Shown here: piece after piece, positions 50,834 through 64,000 of the stretch
Layout of the letters: each line of letters begins with the position of its first letter
Position numbering within the stretch: position 1 is the first letter of the stretch
NCBI RefSeq assembly: GCF_000150275.1
Contig: NW_002060961.1
Location: forward strand, 111,012-175,011
Source of the DNA: Trichoplax adhaerens
Taxonomy: Eukaryota; Placozoa; Uniplacotomia; Trichoplacea; Trichoplacidae
Direction: 5' to 3'
DNA: 64,000 nucleotides
The notes under the pieces: model-generated
What the model was told of the DNA's origin: nothing
Database searches by the model: none
Seen by the model: the letters and a program-made list of their open reading frames with translations, nothing else
Translations under genes and position numbers: made by a program

Positions 50834-53800
50834 ATGCAACTAAGTATGAAAAAATGGATAGCTTTCGTAATTTTTGCCTTTCAGCTACTATTTCAAGGTA
50901 ATAGCAAACTACGTTTGTCCTTTACTAAATTATATTTAGCAATAAAATTTATTTCCTCTAAACTTTAGCACAATTTCTCCTTGAATTATTAACATTACAT
51001 CATATTCATATGAATTCAGTTAATGTAACAGACAAATATACAATTTATTTTTCCAGATGTCAATGCTTTATACTGTGATAATTCAAATCAGCAGATTCCA
51101 GTGGGCCATTTCTGCGATTGTACTGTCCATTGCCGTAATGGAGCTGATGAAGAATCCTGTAGTAAGTATAATTCAGTAATCAAATTTCACAAAGATCTCA
51201 GTTAGTTTACTTATATCATACTACAGAATTTTAGATATTGAATAGTTAGCAGCAACGATATCACATAATCCAATAATGTACTTAAGAAATTTAAATTCGA
51301 TTGTTGCATCAGTTTCAGCGTAAAATATTAAACTAATATTAAATATGACTATAAAAAAGAATTTTACTAGCTTTATTTTGGAAAAGGTGTATTCCCAATT
51401 AACAGCATGGCAAAATATGCATCAGCAGTTCTATTAAAATGATGCTTTCGAGTTCTCTCTTTATAACGTTTTATTCGAATTAATATTTTTAAAGGCGAAT
51501 TATATCATAAGTACATGAATATACTTTTAAATTTTCTGTATTAATTCATAAATGATCACAGCCGCGCAAGATAACAACTCAATTTTATGTTAAGCAATCA
51601 TACTGACATATACACTATTTAACACATTGCATAAATTCAAAATTAGATTAGATATATTAGTGTACATTTCTAACTAGCTCGGTTTAGAGACGAACCTAAA
51701 AGAGTAAATTTTATTATTAATTGCATAGATTCTTCAAAATTTTCACAGCAGGCTTGTTAGAAATCTCAATATTATTTCGAAATAATGAAAAATTTGTTTT
51801 TTAGGGGAAAAGGCAATATACAAATTTGAACTATTATTACGTAATACTGCATTATTATCATGATTGACGGGTACAGGGAAATTGCTACATATTATCCAAG
51901 ATAGCCAATTTATCGCTTCTAGTATCATGTCGACAGGGTCAAAATAATTACTTCCATTGCTAACAAATAAACGCTAAGAACTTTAATGTTTTCAGTTTTT
52001 TGTTATTTCCCGGTATTTTGGGAGTTATTTCGATAAATAAAAGTATATCGTGAATTCATGATATAGCAAAATCAATTATCTTGTGCATGATAATTAGCTT
52101 AGCTAGAATTACATTTTATTAATTATTAATTGAGATAAAGCCATTAATCCTAACTAATCCTTTATTATGTACTTTTTTAAAAATCAACTTGTCTGTAAGC
52201 CAATATTCTACTGGCATATTATTAGAAAGGACTGTATTAGCTAAGGCAGAGTTAACATATATACATGAGTAACTTTAATTACTCTAATAGTGTTACTAAT
52301 TCTATGCAAATATCTGATTTATCAACAACTTCAGTCCCATTGGATATTTCAGTGGTCAATAGAAGCATGCCAAATTGCATCAAGACCAACTGTACCTCTA
52401 ATTATGTTATTGAATATAGAAGCGGTTTGTTTGAAACTTGAATACAACAAAATGTATCTGTATATGTTGGTGAAGATTTAAAATGGAATTGCTTTTAATC
52501 TTACGTACAGAATGTAAGACGCTATCTTGTGCAAACTGGAAAAATCTTCAATCCACACCTTCAACTTCAAATAAACAACAATGCGGTAAGTTTATTTTAC
52601 CAGTGATAATTATACAACCTCTCAACTTAAGTTTGTTTCTTCTGCTCTTATGGTGAGGAAAAAGTAAAGTATAATGGAATTTGTTTGCTACCTTCTTGTA
52701 TAGCTCTGTCTAATATCTTCTAGAACTGTATTACATTTATGAGTTATAAACCCTCAGACATAATCTCCATAATCTTTACAAACTCTAATAGTTCGATTGC
52801 TAAGCATATTCTTAAGTCTCCATATTCAACTTATATATGAGCTAAGAATTCAGTCAAACATTACTGTCATTATACCATAGAGATCAATGGCTGATTAAGC
52901 CGGAGGCTTAAGGTTATCTTATTGTTTTACGGCTTGCTATCAAAACTATTTCAGTAGGTGAATTATTATACAACAAGTTCATGGAGTAGCTTGATATCAG
53001 TTTTCTTATATCAGCATTGATCACCACAACGAATGGAATAGTGTAGTGAAATCACATTAGCTAATTACAAGCCCTACCAATGATGAGAGAATATACATTT
53101 CTACGCTTGAAATTCTCGTTTTTTTCTCATTTTTCTCATTCGTGAAGGTAACTTGTGTTGCCATCTATGACTATGGATCTAATATTAGAATAATGCTCTA
53201 TACAGCTATACCACTAATTAATCATCAGAGCCATACTTGTAATCTATGATACTACTTTTGATTAATTGATATTTTCTCTTTATATATATACGTAACATGC
53301 TGTTAAGACAAAATAAGTATGCCATGTATGGAGAAATGCGATTGTAGTCCTACACAAATGGAATGTTATCAAAAGCAATTACATCATGTTTTACAGGGAA
53401 TGATTTGGCCCTATCCGTCGATGTAAGCTTGTAACAAATATGATAGCAATTAGTAAAGAATATTTATCATTGTCAACCTGGTCGTCACAATTATTCAGCT
53501 TTATCAGATATTCTGTATTCAAAGCCAAAAATTAATTTCTGTTCTTTATATGTATGTTTACAGTATATACGATAGTCTAATGCAATATTAGACATTTACA
53601 GCATCTATGTTTATTGCTAAAATTTAGATACGACTAAATATCAATTCAAAAAAATCATGTCATATATTTGACATGATAAGATTCAAACGATGCTCAGGCT
53701 AATGTCTCAAAATTATTTCATTTATGGCATATTTTTACAGAGTTTTAGCAAGTAATATATTTATGACCTTTCCAATCGATACTACACTCAATCAGCCATG

Positions 53801-56800
53801 GATTCTTTCATTGTAGGTTCATATTTTTTGTAATAATGATCGAGTTTAACTCTGATACAACGGCATAATGAGATGATTATCGAATCGCATTGTAGCACCA
53901 TAATTACAATTGTTCCTATCCAGCGGCATAGCCAAGACGTTGCCTTTATAGTATTAATATTATACTGATATAATTTTGCATATGTTAAAACACAGCAATA
54001 TTTAGACCATAAAAACATTGAAAAAGAGACTGTAATCTCGCTTAAATGTATGCTACGGTACAAGCTTTTATTCTAATAGATCAACCATAAATCATATAAG
54101 AAAAATATACCCTGTGGCGACTTTGAGCTACTGTAGCTACAATTACTGAGTACAATAATTCCACTCCTACAGTATAGTAAATATCTTGTTTCAAGCTCTA
54201 TCAGAAAAAAATATAATTTCTTTGTGGTCAGTCCATTATCATATATGAAATGATTTTATGATGAGATGAACGCAATAATTGTAATAATTCATCTTCAGGA
54301 ATGCTATGTAAATGTTACAACCTCATTTGCAGTAAAGATATGCAAAAAACTTTAGTATAGATATAAAAATTAGACTAATTCCCCAATATCTACAGTCTTT
54401 GTGTGGACGATACATAATTACTCGATTTATTGACTGTACTCCACAGACAACTAATGAATGACTACACCTTTTCTTCAAGTTACGAATCCTGCACTCTTCT
54501 TAGGCAATTACTACTTTTATTTTATAACCATATGCGCTTCAATAGATTTCTGCAGTGAGTTCTAATGTTGATTTGCACGAATGTAAGCGAGCACATGTTA
54601 CTGTAGTGATGCACCCGTATTTGGTTATTAGGATAGCTATATTTGATATAGTTAGGTTACTCTGAATGTATATTATCGTGAAGCTAATATTAGATGATTG
54701 CTATCTACTATATTAGAAATTGTTGATGACTAATATTAGCCAGTTGACTAATTATGGTACAAGATTTGTGTGGCTAGAACTCTGTGGTTATTAAGATGCT
54801 CTTCGGAGAAAGGGGCTTGCACGGAAGTGATGCTAAGTCATATTGATACTGATACTAATAGTGTAATAGAGCTCGAAATACTTTAGATTTTAGATTAGAT
54901 TCATGTAGTAGTTAATTATTATTCTACCATTTCTAAAACCTTGTAATAAAAGCCTTTTAGAAAATACCATTTGACTAAGATAATTATTATGAGACCCATT
55001 TATTACAGTTACGTGAACTCATATTTACAATTATTAAATAGATATGAGCATGTCAAGATTCTGGAACTTAAAGGTTAAAACGTTTATTCTCCGTTTATAT
55101 ACGGTTCGATTGTTAGAGCCTAGTGCGCCTTTCAATCTACAATAAATTAAATTGCAATAGTTTGTATATTATATCCCGATTTTACTATCAAAGCATTAAC
55201 TACAAATCCTGCAAAATTAAACATCAAACATAGCATATGACCTCATCTAGATTATTCTAAGCCATTGATTAATCCCTAATCAATAATTAGTTGTCGGTAA
55301 CACAGTAATTTAGCAATAAAATAATGCTCTTGTCGACTTCATTGATTTTAGATTTTTATAGCTATTACGTTTATGGACATTTAGCGACAATATGATCAGT
55401 AGTAATTCAATTTAATTGATGCTCAGAATATTGTCACCTATTTATTCTATATTTTATCCAAAATTTATAAAAATATCTAGAGATATATCTACAAATCAAT
55501 TAACAAATACTAATTTACCGTCTACTAAGCTGAAAAATATTCCTAATCTACGCGCTTTGTAAGTAATAGTCGTAAATCTAAGATATATTCGTACAAAATT
55601 CTAAATTTAATATCAAAAAATAAATAAAAATATTGAAATAAATCTAATATAGGGATATGAGGTACAATCTATTGACCAATATACAGAATAACATGTTCAG
55701 AAATTTTAAAATGTTGCAAATATTGTAAGTTATTGCCTACAAGAAAATTTATCGAAATAGTTCTATTTTAACTTTATTTCAAATCTATATGGCTGCTAAT
55801 TTTAAATTAATTACATAGTACTGCAAGTTAATGATAAATTAAATCGTTACTATTCATATGTTCTAAGCAGATTGCTGAATGGGAACAAGATAACTATGAT
55901 TAGCGAAAGTGGATTTAATGAATTGAATAATCTAAAGATATTGTAAGTATTTTGTTAACGGTAACATACACCAATTTCATTAGATTAAATTTTTACGAGA
56001 TACAGCAGCTAAAATTCGATTAAATAAATTCAACACATCATAACTATAGGAATATAAGAAATAATCCAATCACACAGCTCTCCAGCAAAATCTTCTCACC
56101 GCTACCAAAACTAACAAATTTGTATGATAATGCTCTTTGTAGTCTATAACTGAGCATCCATTGACTATAAATGTCCAGTTTCATCATATATAAAGTGAAC
56201 ATGAACTTAAACAAAATTACTGATCAATTACATCAATATTTCGCGCGATAATTTTAGTAACGAATCATGATTATTTTCTTTATATCCTTTTACTTGTAAC
56301 GTTTTGCTATCGTAAGAATATGGGCAAATATTTCTGAATTCTAATGATGTAATGAAACATTACCATAATTTCTAATCAGAAATTTGGAAATGACCCTAAT
56401 CCAATCATTAGATGCTGATATTTTTCGCTACGTTCCTGACTTATCGATCTTGTAAGTGCTTCGGTCTGAATGAAGATATATAGGTGCTAGCTTATTTTGA
56501 AATCCTAATTTTAAAGCCAAAGAAATAATTCCTAAGACGGATTGCTATTAGTGTATAAAAATAGCTCATAAACTGTAGATAATCAAAGCTATCAAGTACA
56601 CTTAATGATTGACTATTTTTGCTATATGTTTGTTTTGAAAACAAGAACACTGGGAAAATCTCACCTTCTTGAGATAAAAACTGGCACTTTCGAAAATCTG
56701 AGAAAATTAAAATTCTTGTACGTTTTATCTAGGAGCTTTGTAAATTATTCCTGCAATATATCAGATTTATCAATCAAAGAATTTCAGAAATCGTATTACT

Positions 56801-59800
56801 ATTACCGCTAGCAGTTTAATATCCTGTATGTAGTACTTTTAGTAATAAACTTACAGTAGATCAGATACCGTACTGAATAAAACTTATTAAGGAAACCATT
56901 CTACAATTAATCGATTTTATTCACATCGTATATGAATTTTTAGATCTTTAGAATCGAACAAGATCCGGTCACTAACCAAAGATTCGTTCCGTGGATTACA
57001 GAGCCTCTCCATACTGTACGCATACTTAATGCTAAAAATAGGTCAATTACCAGTAGACAGTGATCGACAGAGCATCAACCAAGCAATTTCAAATTGCAAA
57101 TATGTTCTTACAGACATAGCGATCCTCCACAAAGTTATATTATCTATATAATTACTATACTGTAAATAGAGATTTACGACATATAGAAATGAATATACTT
57201 TTCTTTCTTGATATAGTATACTTTAGTTTATATAATATCATACCCATAAACTGTATACCCTATACAATTGACGATTTTCATTCATAGAAGGCCACTGTTA
57301 ATACACTTCTCTATCTAGACTTCCCTGTGACCCCATGTTACCATATAAAGTGATATTAATCAAGTAAATAACAATGACGTGAAAATTTGGATAAACGAAT
57401 TTTTTATGCTATTAATCACAGGATCATTAGAGGCAATCCAATAGAGAAAATAACAAAAGACTTCCTACAGGAAATGCCTATGATCAACTATGCGTAATAA
57501 ATATATACAACTGTAATTTAAACTACCTTAACTTGAACCAATTTCTTGAAACTACTACCTACGAGCAATTGATAAATCAAATAGTATATGTTAAAATTTA
57601 TTAGTAGATAAGATTAATATATGACAAAATTTTTTAATTAGAAACATCGACAACATCGAGAATGAGCACTTTGAAATAGGATCTTTCCGTAAACTTAAAC
57701 ATCTTTTTCAACTGTTAGTATCATAATACATGAGTAAAAGGTTGTAGAAATATTTACAAATTTTGATAGAACCAGCGTTTGGTTATGACAAGACAAGAAG
57801 GCGAAAATAGATTAAATTTCTTTTGACACTTAATCCTATGATGACATTCCATTCTAAATTTTTCGAACTACCTATTTATTATTATGCCCATGTTAGAGAT
57901 ATATCGTTCGGTTTTATTCAACACTTACAATGTGGAATCATGTCAGATCTGACTAGGATTCAGAAACTGTAAGTCCAGAGGTAGTAATAATGTGCGACGA
58001 AAGGCATAATTGCCAACAATCCGAATATGGTATCATTTTTATGCCAGCATTAACTAAAACATTAATATTTAACTATACAGGACAAATTCATAACTTTTAG
58101 ATATTAAAATATTGCTCATCTGCGGTAGCACTCAGAATATTTACGATGTATTCATTTGATATCAGCAGTACAATTACTACATTTGCAATATTTAAATCTA
58201 TTATGTTTAGATTCTCCATAAATGATGCTGTTGTTACTATACCAGTTCTATCACATTTTATGAGCTATTTTTCACTAATTGTCAATTGCTTAGATTTAGA
58301 ACTTTATATTTATCATTTAATACGCATATTAAAAATTATCACAAGATAGAAATTTACGATTTAAGATTATAGTATTAACAAGACTGAACAAATTACTGCA
58401 AAGCATTAAAATTATTATACAGCAATATATAGATTCAATACCAATTATTCAGCGAAATATAAAGTGCAATAGATTACTATACTTCATATGATAATTTATA
58501 AAATCTCTAATAATATCTTGTGGCAAAGCTTGTTATTGCTTTTATGATATTATATATGACCGAATTTAAATTATGTCTATGGCTATTAGAGTTTAGACTG
58601 AATTCATACGGCGATAATTTATGATAGGAGCCTCAAGCAAAGCAAGATTGATAACATTTGTAATGGAGCATTTGAAGAGCTACGGAGTTTGATAGTGTTG
58701 TAAGAAGAAATAATAATCTTTGATCGTGTATACTTGAAATGATTGAGTTCTTGTATAAACTTGCATTATATGGAATAAAATTAGTACAAGCATTTCTTAT
58801 ATATTCTCTATGTAGTTCAAAACGCCAGTATTGAAACTAGCATGTGATTATTATAAGAATGAAAGGCTACAGTAAAAATGAATAAAGTCATTTTCTTTTC
58901 ATTTAAATGTTTCAGAGATCTATCCGAGAATTTCTTGCGGAATATAACCAAAGGCATATTTAGAGGATTGTCTTCCCTAAGACTACTGTAAGATTTCATT
59001 ACCATTATATTCGACATCTTATCACGGAGCTAATGCACTGCTACTGCAGATCTAGAATTGTTTTAACAATTAGTTCAACTGTAATTAACACAGATTTACG
59101 CCGCGCATGTAAAATTTAGATCGTGAATCTGTGTGAATGTCTGTTCAAATTTGCCAGAGTTCTCTTTGCATGCTGTGCCTTATATTGCATAAAGTATTTA
59201 GCTACATAATATCCTAGTATAATGCAAGTACACGTAAAGCTATCAAAGTTACAGCTGAATGCTAATAAAAATTAACCCTATTAAATACACCATGCCATGA
59301 TAGGGTGTGCTATTACATTGTTATACACGTACTCCATATTTTTATTACAGCCTACAACTCTATATTAGATAGTTACATGTGATAAGTGTCATTTTCAGAG
59401 TCAATTATACTTTTATTCTTATAAATCGAATTAAATCTACGAAAACGAACAATTTCGATCCTTACTAAGATTGATACTGAAGATTTTTAATAATTTGTGA
59501 TTATACAATCTTAAAATTTCATTAATTACCTAAAATACGTTAATCTTTTTTGCATTTGCTTAACATAAATTCATGTCAATCAAATCTATGCATTTAAAAG
59601 TTTACTTGTATATTCTAGAATTTTAAGCAATAATGGAATTAGCCAATTATCTCAGGGATCATTTTCCGAGCTCCAGTCATTACGAACATTGTAAGGATTT
59701 GAATTATAAACAACGAAATTTTGCGTAAATCCACATATATAATTTATATCGAATAATGATCTCTAATATATATAAAATATCAGCGTTATTATAATTTTAA

Positions 59801-62800
59801 TGCATTAAAAATTCATACCGACACTATCCGATCGTAAGAGTATTTTAGCTAATAGAAAAATTTCGAATTATAACTGATGAAATCATTATTTAACTTCTGC
59901 GACTTACCTATAAAGTTTATTAGTCAAGAAGTTTCATAAATTTGGCATTTTAATTCATACTTACAGTAGTTTGTCAATAATTTTCTTCTTAAACATTATA
60001 AAATGATTTTAAAAGAATTTTTTACATAATTTCTTTAAATTCGTCTTACGTGCGATTCATTACATTTACAATACGAGAAGGATTTACTTGCATTTATTGG
60101 ACCCTTGAGATTGTACCACTTTCCGATATCAGGTTCAGTTAATCCGTTGGGAGATGAAAATTAAGCGGAGAATCAACTTATTAAAAATATTTAATAAAGC
60201 AATAACTGTACATCAAAGACAAAGAGCATGTAGGAAAATTGTAATACAACTAAATTCTTAACTATATTGCTTATATATTTTCGGAGTTACGGCATACGGA
60301 ATACTTCACATATGTAAGAATAACACTAGTAACAGGAGTATGTTGCGCAAGATAACAATGTACTGTAAGTAGTTCATACTGTATCGAAAGAGGCATATAT
60401 AGTATACATTTAAACATATGGTAACTATAATATGAATAACATAATATGGTCTAGTAAAATACGATATAATAGTTATGTAGTGCAGCCCCAAATATAGCTC
60501 AGATTACGATCCAAGATTGTTCGAGAATAGCTTAAATTGTACGTTAGAGTGTAAGATTGTAATTAGTACCTATTTGTAGAAAACGTTTACAGTACGTATT
60601 ATTGCAATTATACAGAGATATTTTATTTGCGAGGCTTTAAATAGATTCGCAAATTAAGAATAGATCGCGCGATGATGAATTTAGATCTGATCTGGCGTCT
60701 TAATTGGCAAGATATAATTGTGCAGATGAACTGTATACTGTAACTAATTTTTATGTTTATCGTGAATTTTGCTGTAATAATTTCGATTGTCAGATTGTAA
60801 GATAGTCTGATTGTAGTTAGATATTCCTTAATAGTTGTTAGACCAACCCAATTTATGTGATAAAGTGAAGTTTACAAAAAACTGTGGTTCTTGATTTATT
60901 GTTTGAAGATCATTTTATCACAACTTGATATATGGGACTATAAGAAATAGCAGCAACAAAATGAAATGAAAGAAAATGGCAATAAAATCACATAAAATCC
61001 CACTTGTTATTGCTTTTGTATTTCGTAAAATCTATATTCATTTTTCTTACTTGCTTTAGGATCCTGAATAGGAACAACTTTGAACTTATAGATCCAGAAA
61101 TATGCAATGGTCCTCAAAATTTACTATATCTGTAATGGGAGTAATTTATATTAAATTAAAGCTTTATAACTATGATATTGTTTATCTTATCAATTATCTC
61201 ATCAACACGAGTATTTATCCACACTAAACTATGTAGACTACTTGTTACTGTTACTACACATCACATTTTCTTATATAAATTTTACTTAACGGTCATCACA
61301 GTTAACAATTAATATCTTCGCTGTCATGTTGATGAAGATATTAGGAATAATTATAGTGTAAAATATTCAGATACATTAACTTTCTAAAGTTTAGAAGCTT
61401 GTACTTTTTACGTATGATTAATTAAATTAGTATAAATACGTATGCACGTCTAGTTATATTCCTCTGATTGTAATAAGATTGGTAATTAAGATTCTGTAAT
61501 GTTAACAGAAGTAATTTTTTTAATCTTAAACGTATAAGCCTTAAGATTAGTTATTTCTGTACCACAATTATATGACCGTTTATAACTTCAGATACGATAT
61601 CTCTGTATAACCTTTGTCTTATAAGTATTTTCACATACACTATATTGTAAGGCTCTTATCATTATTTTACGACACCCTAACTACTTTTTATATCTGCCAC
61701 GTGTTCTTTAAATGAATATATACATTTACTACTAGCTCGATATTACAGTAATAGCTAACATGCATGGTATCGATATTGCAGGGTTTCGAATAGAGACGAA
61801 ATCAAATCTTAAACTATTTCAGTTTTATGATAGAGTACAGTATGCCATAATATAGATATTCTCTTAGTAATGAATTAAAAAGTACTGTACGAAATTACTT
61901 TCAAAGAAATTCCTTAATTGTTGCCTAGGGACTTAAAAGAAAATAAAATACAAATAGCCAGTGGGAAAGCCCTGTCAAACTGTTCACACAGTTTGCAAGC
62001 CGTGTGAGTGTGCATATTTCTTAACTAATGACTATAAATTTATGACAGAATCACCTAATTTCATAGATCATATTTCCTCTAGAAATTTCGAAGTTAATGC
62101 AATCTCAACGCTTGATACTGTGTCACTTTCAAGTCTAAGAAAATTAAGATCCCTGTAAGAAATAATCTGTCATATTTTTAAACTAATACACAATCTTACA
62201 TAAACTTACCAGTAATTTTAATAATCGCTAGCTACATGACGTCTAGCTTATGTAGCTATTCGTAAATTTCCAACTGCATATTCCTATAATCAGATCGTAA
62301 AATTGAGAATTTGTAAATTTGCAATAGAATAGTGGGTACTGATATAAGTAATTGCAAAACTTTAAAGTCAACTTCTTCCAACAGAACACTAAACAGTAAT
62401 CCAATCTCGACTATCTTGTATAACGAATCATCTGCACCTCTTCCTTATTTCCGAAAACTGTAAATATTATAGTTATTAAATCTCGACTTATTCATTAAAA
62501 CTACAGTATGTAAAGTTTTAAAAGTGCTAGTTTTAAAGCAGCTATCATAAATTTAAAATGAACAGCAGACAGGCTATTTACATAACTCACTAAATTAAAC
62601 ATGCATTAATAGTCAATATAATGCAGTAATGTCATATTTTCATTCTTCAGGGATCTATATACTAATTTCCTAGCAAATTTGACAGAAGAATCCCTAAATA
62701 TCTTCAACCAGTCAACAGATATGTAAGTAAACTTTAAACAATTAAGATTTGTTTAGAATATTGAACTACTTCACTTATGTAGAAATTTTCATGCCGTTAT

Positions 62801-64000
62801 GAGCATATCATTTGAGTTATTAATATCTACTGAAGTCGCTATTACAGGACCCATTTTAGTGACTTCGTACTCAAATCGTAAACCTTAGTAATATCTTCAC
62901 TGTTCTGATAGCGTTCTTTATAAATAGTGAAGTAGTTGAACGTAATTATTTGTACTATACGAAAAAAATTAAAAATTTGTATGAGAACAAATGATGCGTA
63001 GAGATATTAAGGTGTACCAGTGATGTTCTTTACCGGTAGAATCTTCTGCGACAATCATATAAAAAATTACAAACTTCCATCAATTAAGAGGAATGGAAAA
63101 ATCTAGAGAATTCGAGCAAAGCATATTCCAATCTTGAATATGCTGTAATATCTATAATTTGGAGTGATCTTGATTTAGTGAAAATTTTTTTAACGAAAAC
63201 ACAGACACATTATCTATTGCAACTATAACAAAAATAAGAAAACATAAGGTCTAAAGTAATTATATGCTGTATTATCTGTAGTTTAATCTATTCTAGTGTC
63301 GACATTGGCTTTTAATCTAACACTACTAGTAATGTTATATACTAACGATCACATAAATACGATTTGTTTATCTTTGCTTTTTCCCGCACCCTTTTGCGTT
63401 TATTGGAATATATAATCAATAAATCAATCGAATACTCTCTTTCTAACCTGCTATTCAAATGTGCTAAAAATATTGTAAATACATTTTTCGACTCTTTATC
63501 ATGTATGTGGAACCATCTTCTAGTAAATTTTCATTATCACACTCCGTCCATGATGTCACAAACACCTCTGTCACAACATTAATGTTTCCAAATCTCCAAG
63601 TTTTGTAAGCAATTATAATAAACCGAATAATTAAAAATTAAGTATCAAATTTATAAGCAATCTTAGATTGTTATGCTTGTTAAAGCTCTACAATCCACTA
63701 TTAATGGAGACTACTATCTTAGGTTATGGTACTATCCAGAAATAACAAATGATTATATACTAATACCTCATTAGTAAACACTCGACCTAATACTTGCTAC
63801 CCTTTAAACTTTAATATACGGATAAAGTTCCCTAGCTATAGTCTTCAGTTAGTTTTTAAATCATTATAAATGTTTTCAAAGTAGGCCAAAGGCAATTTCT
63901 GAACTAAATTTTACTTTTAAATCGCGATTTAAAGTAATCTACTTATTATTTTACCTAGGGATTTTAGCGACAACTTCATCCATCCGGATTATAATTACAG
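50834..64000 (+). CDS. LDLa plus leucine-rich-repeat receptor, RXFP/LGR-like, 5' part
   Basis: Exon 1 (50834-50897) encodes a signal peptide (MKKWIAFVIFAFQLLF). Exon 2 (51057-51161) is an LDLa-like module (CDNSNQQIPVGHFCDC, then NGADEESC). Exon 3 (52511-52585) is a Cys/Ser linker. Exon 4 (53308-53422) is an LRR N-cap (MPCMEKCDCSPTQMEC). LRR exons then follow, all phase 2 to phase 2: 55481-55558, 55871-55942, 56050-56121, 56380-56451, 56646-56717, 56944-57015, 57422-57493, 57642-57713, 57897-57968, 58628-58699, 58916-58987, 59619-59690, 61060-61131, 61929-62003, 62083-62154, 62385-62459, 62651-62722, 63524-63604 and 63959 onward. Most are 72 nt, one 24-residue repeat each (for example LLNGNKITMISESGFNELNN). 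LDLa plus LRRs is the ectodomain plan of relaxin-family receptors (type C LGRs), which usually have about 10 repeats; this has at least 18 complete. The 7TM part, if any, is beyond the window, so a GPCR identity is inference. Confidence 0.88.
53423..55480 (+). other. Long intron between LRR N-cap and first LRR exon
   Basis: A 2.06 kb AT-rich intron with phase 2 on both sides, so an extra LRR exon could be hidden here. None with a good acceptor and a TT|GTAAGT-type donor was found. The minus frame at 53788-54063 has no supporting features. The introns 51162-52510 and 52586-53307 upstream likewise show nothing. Confidence 0.55.
59691..61059 (+). other. Long intron in the LRR array
   Basis: At 1.37 kb this intron is several times longer than most of its neighbours in the array. 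A stretch near 60050-60112 ends in a PLRL-like segment with a GTACCA donor, but no acceptor in the right phase exists. It may be a lost LRR exon. Confidence 0.5.

Noticed and set aside
60041-60112. A 72-nt LRR exon candidate
   Set aside because: The 3' end resembles an LRR exon, but there is no AG acceptor at or near the required position and the frame does not fit.

Overview
The window looks like nuclear DNA from an early-branching animal, most likely a placozoan (Trichoplax or Hoilungia type). It is AT-rich. Its genes are split into many short exons by short GT-AG introns. It carries animal genes: a multi-domain mannose-6-phosphate-receptor-like protein, PCNP, TFIIE-alpha, WDR3 and a relaxin-receptor-like LRR protein. 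The organism call is inference from gene content and architecture. All exon models were built by hand from reading frames, splice consensus and matching intron phases.

Layout. 1-2.2 kb (minus): 5' exons of a partial CI-MPR-like gene that runs off the left edge. 3.96-5.84 kb (minus): a decayed PARP1-type gene that has lost catalytic residues. 9.33-14.07 kb (plus): a nine-exon multi-pass membrane protein of a poorly characterised family that resembles protist/algal proteins. 17.11-29.81 kb (minus): a complete 13-exon CI-MPR-like receptor with a signal peptide, 12 CIMR repeats, one transmembrane helix and a short tail. 31.79-32.74 kb (minus): a tentative unrecognised gene fragment. 34.03-35.26 kb (minus): intronless TFIIE-alpha. 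37.53-38.99 kb (plus): five-exon PCNP. 40.66-46.36 kb (plus): 32-exon WDR3. 47.46-48.43 kb (minus): frame-broken coding remnants of unknown family. 50.83-64.0 kb (plus): the 5' part of an LDLa + LRR receptor with at least 18 complete LRR exons and a 19th cut by the window edge.

The genes do not form a pathway. WDR3 acts in ribosome biogenesis, TFIIE-alpha in RNA polymerase II initiation, and PCNP is nuclear. The CI-MPR-like genes are endosomal/lysosomal sorting receptor candidates, and the LRR gene is a cell-surface receptor candidate. The two CI-MPR-like genes share exon boundaries and phases, so they are local duplicates separated by about 15 kb. Clusters of a GTAC/ACAGT palindromic tract occur near 2.0, 2.7-2.9, 36.6-36.7 and 37.4 kb. 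The remaining intergenic stretches are AT-rich and show no gene I can support.
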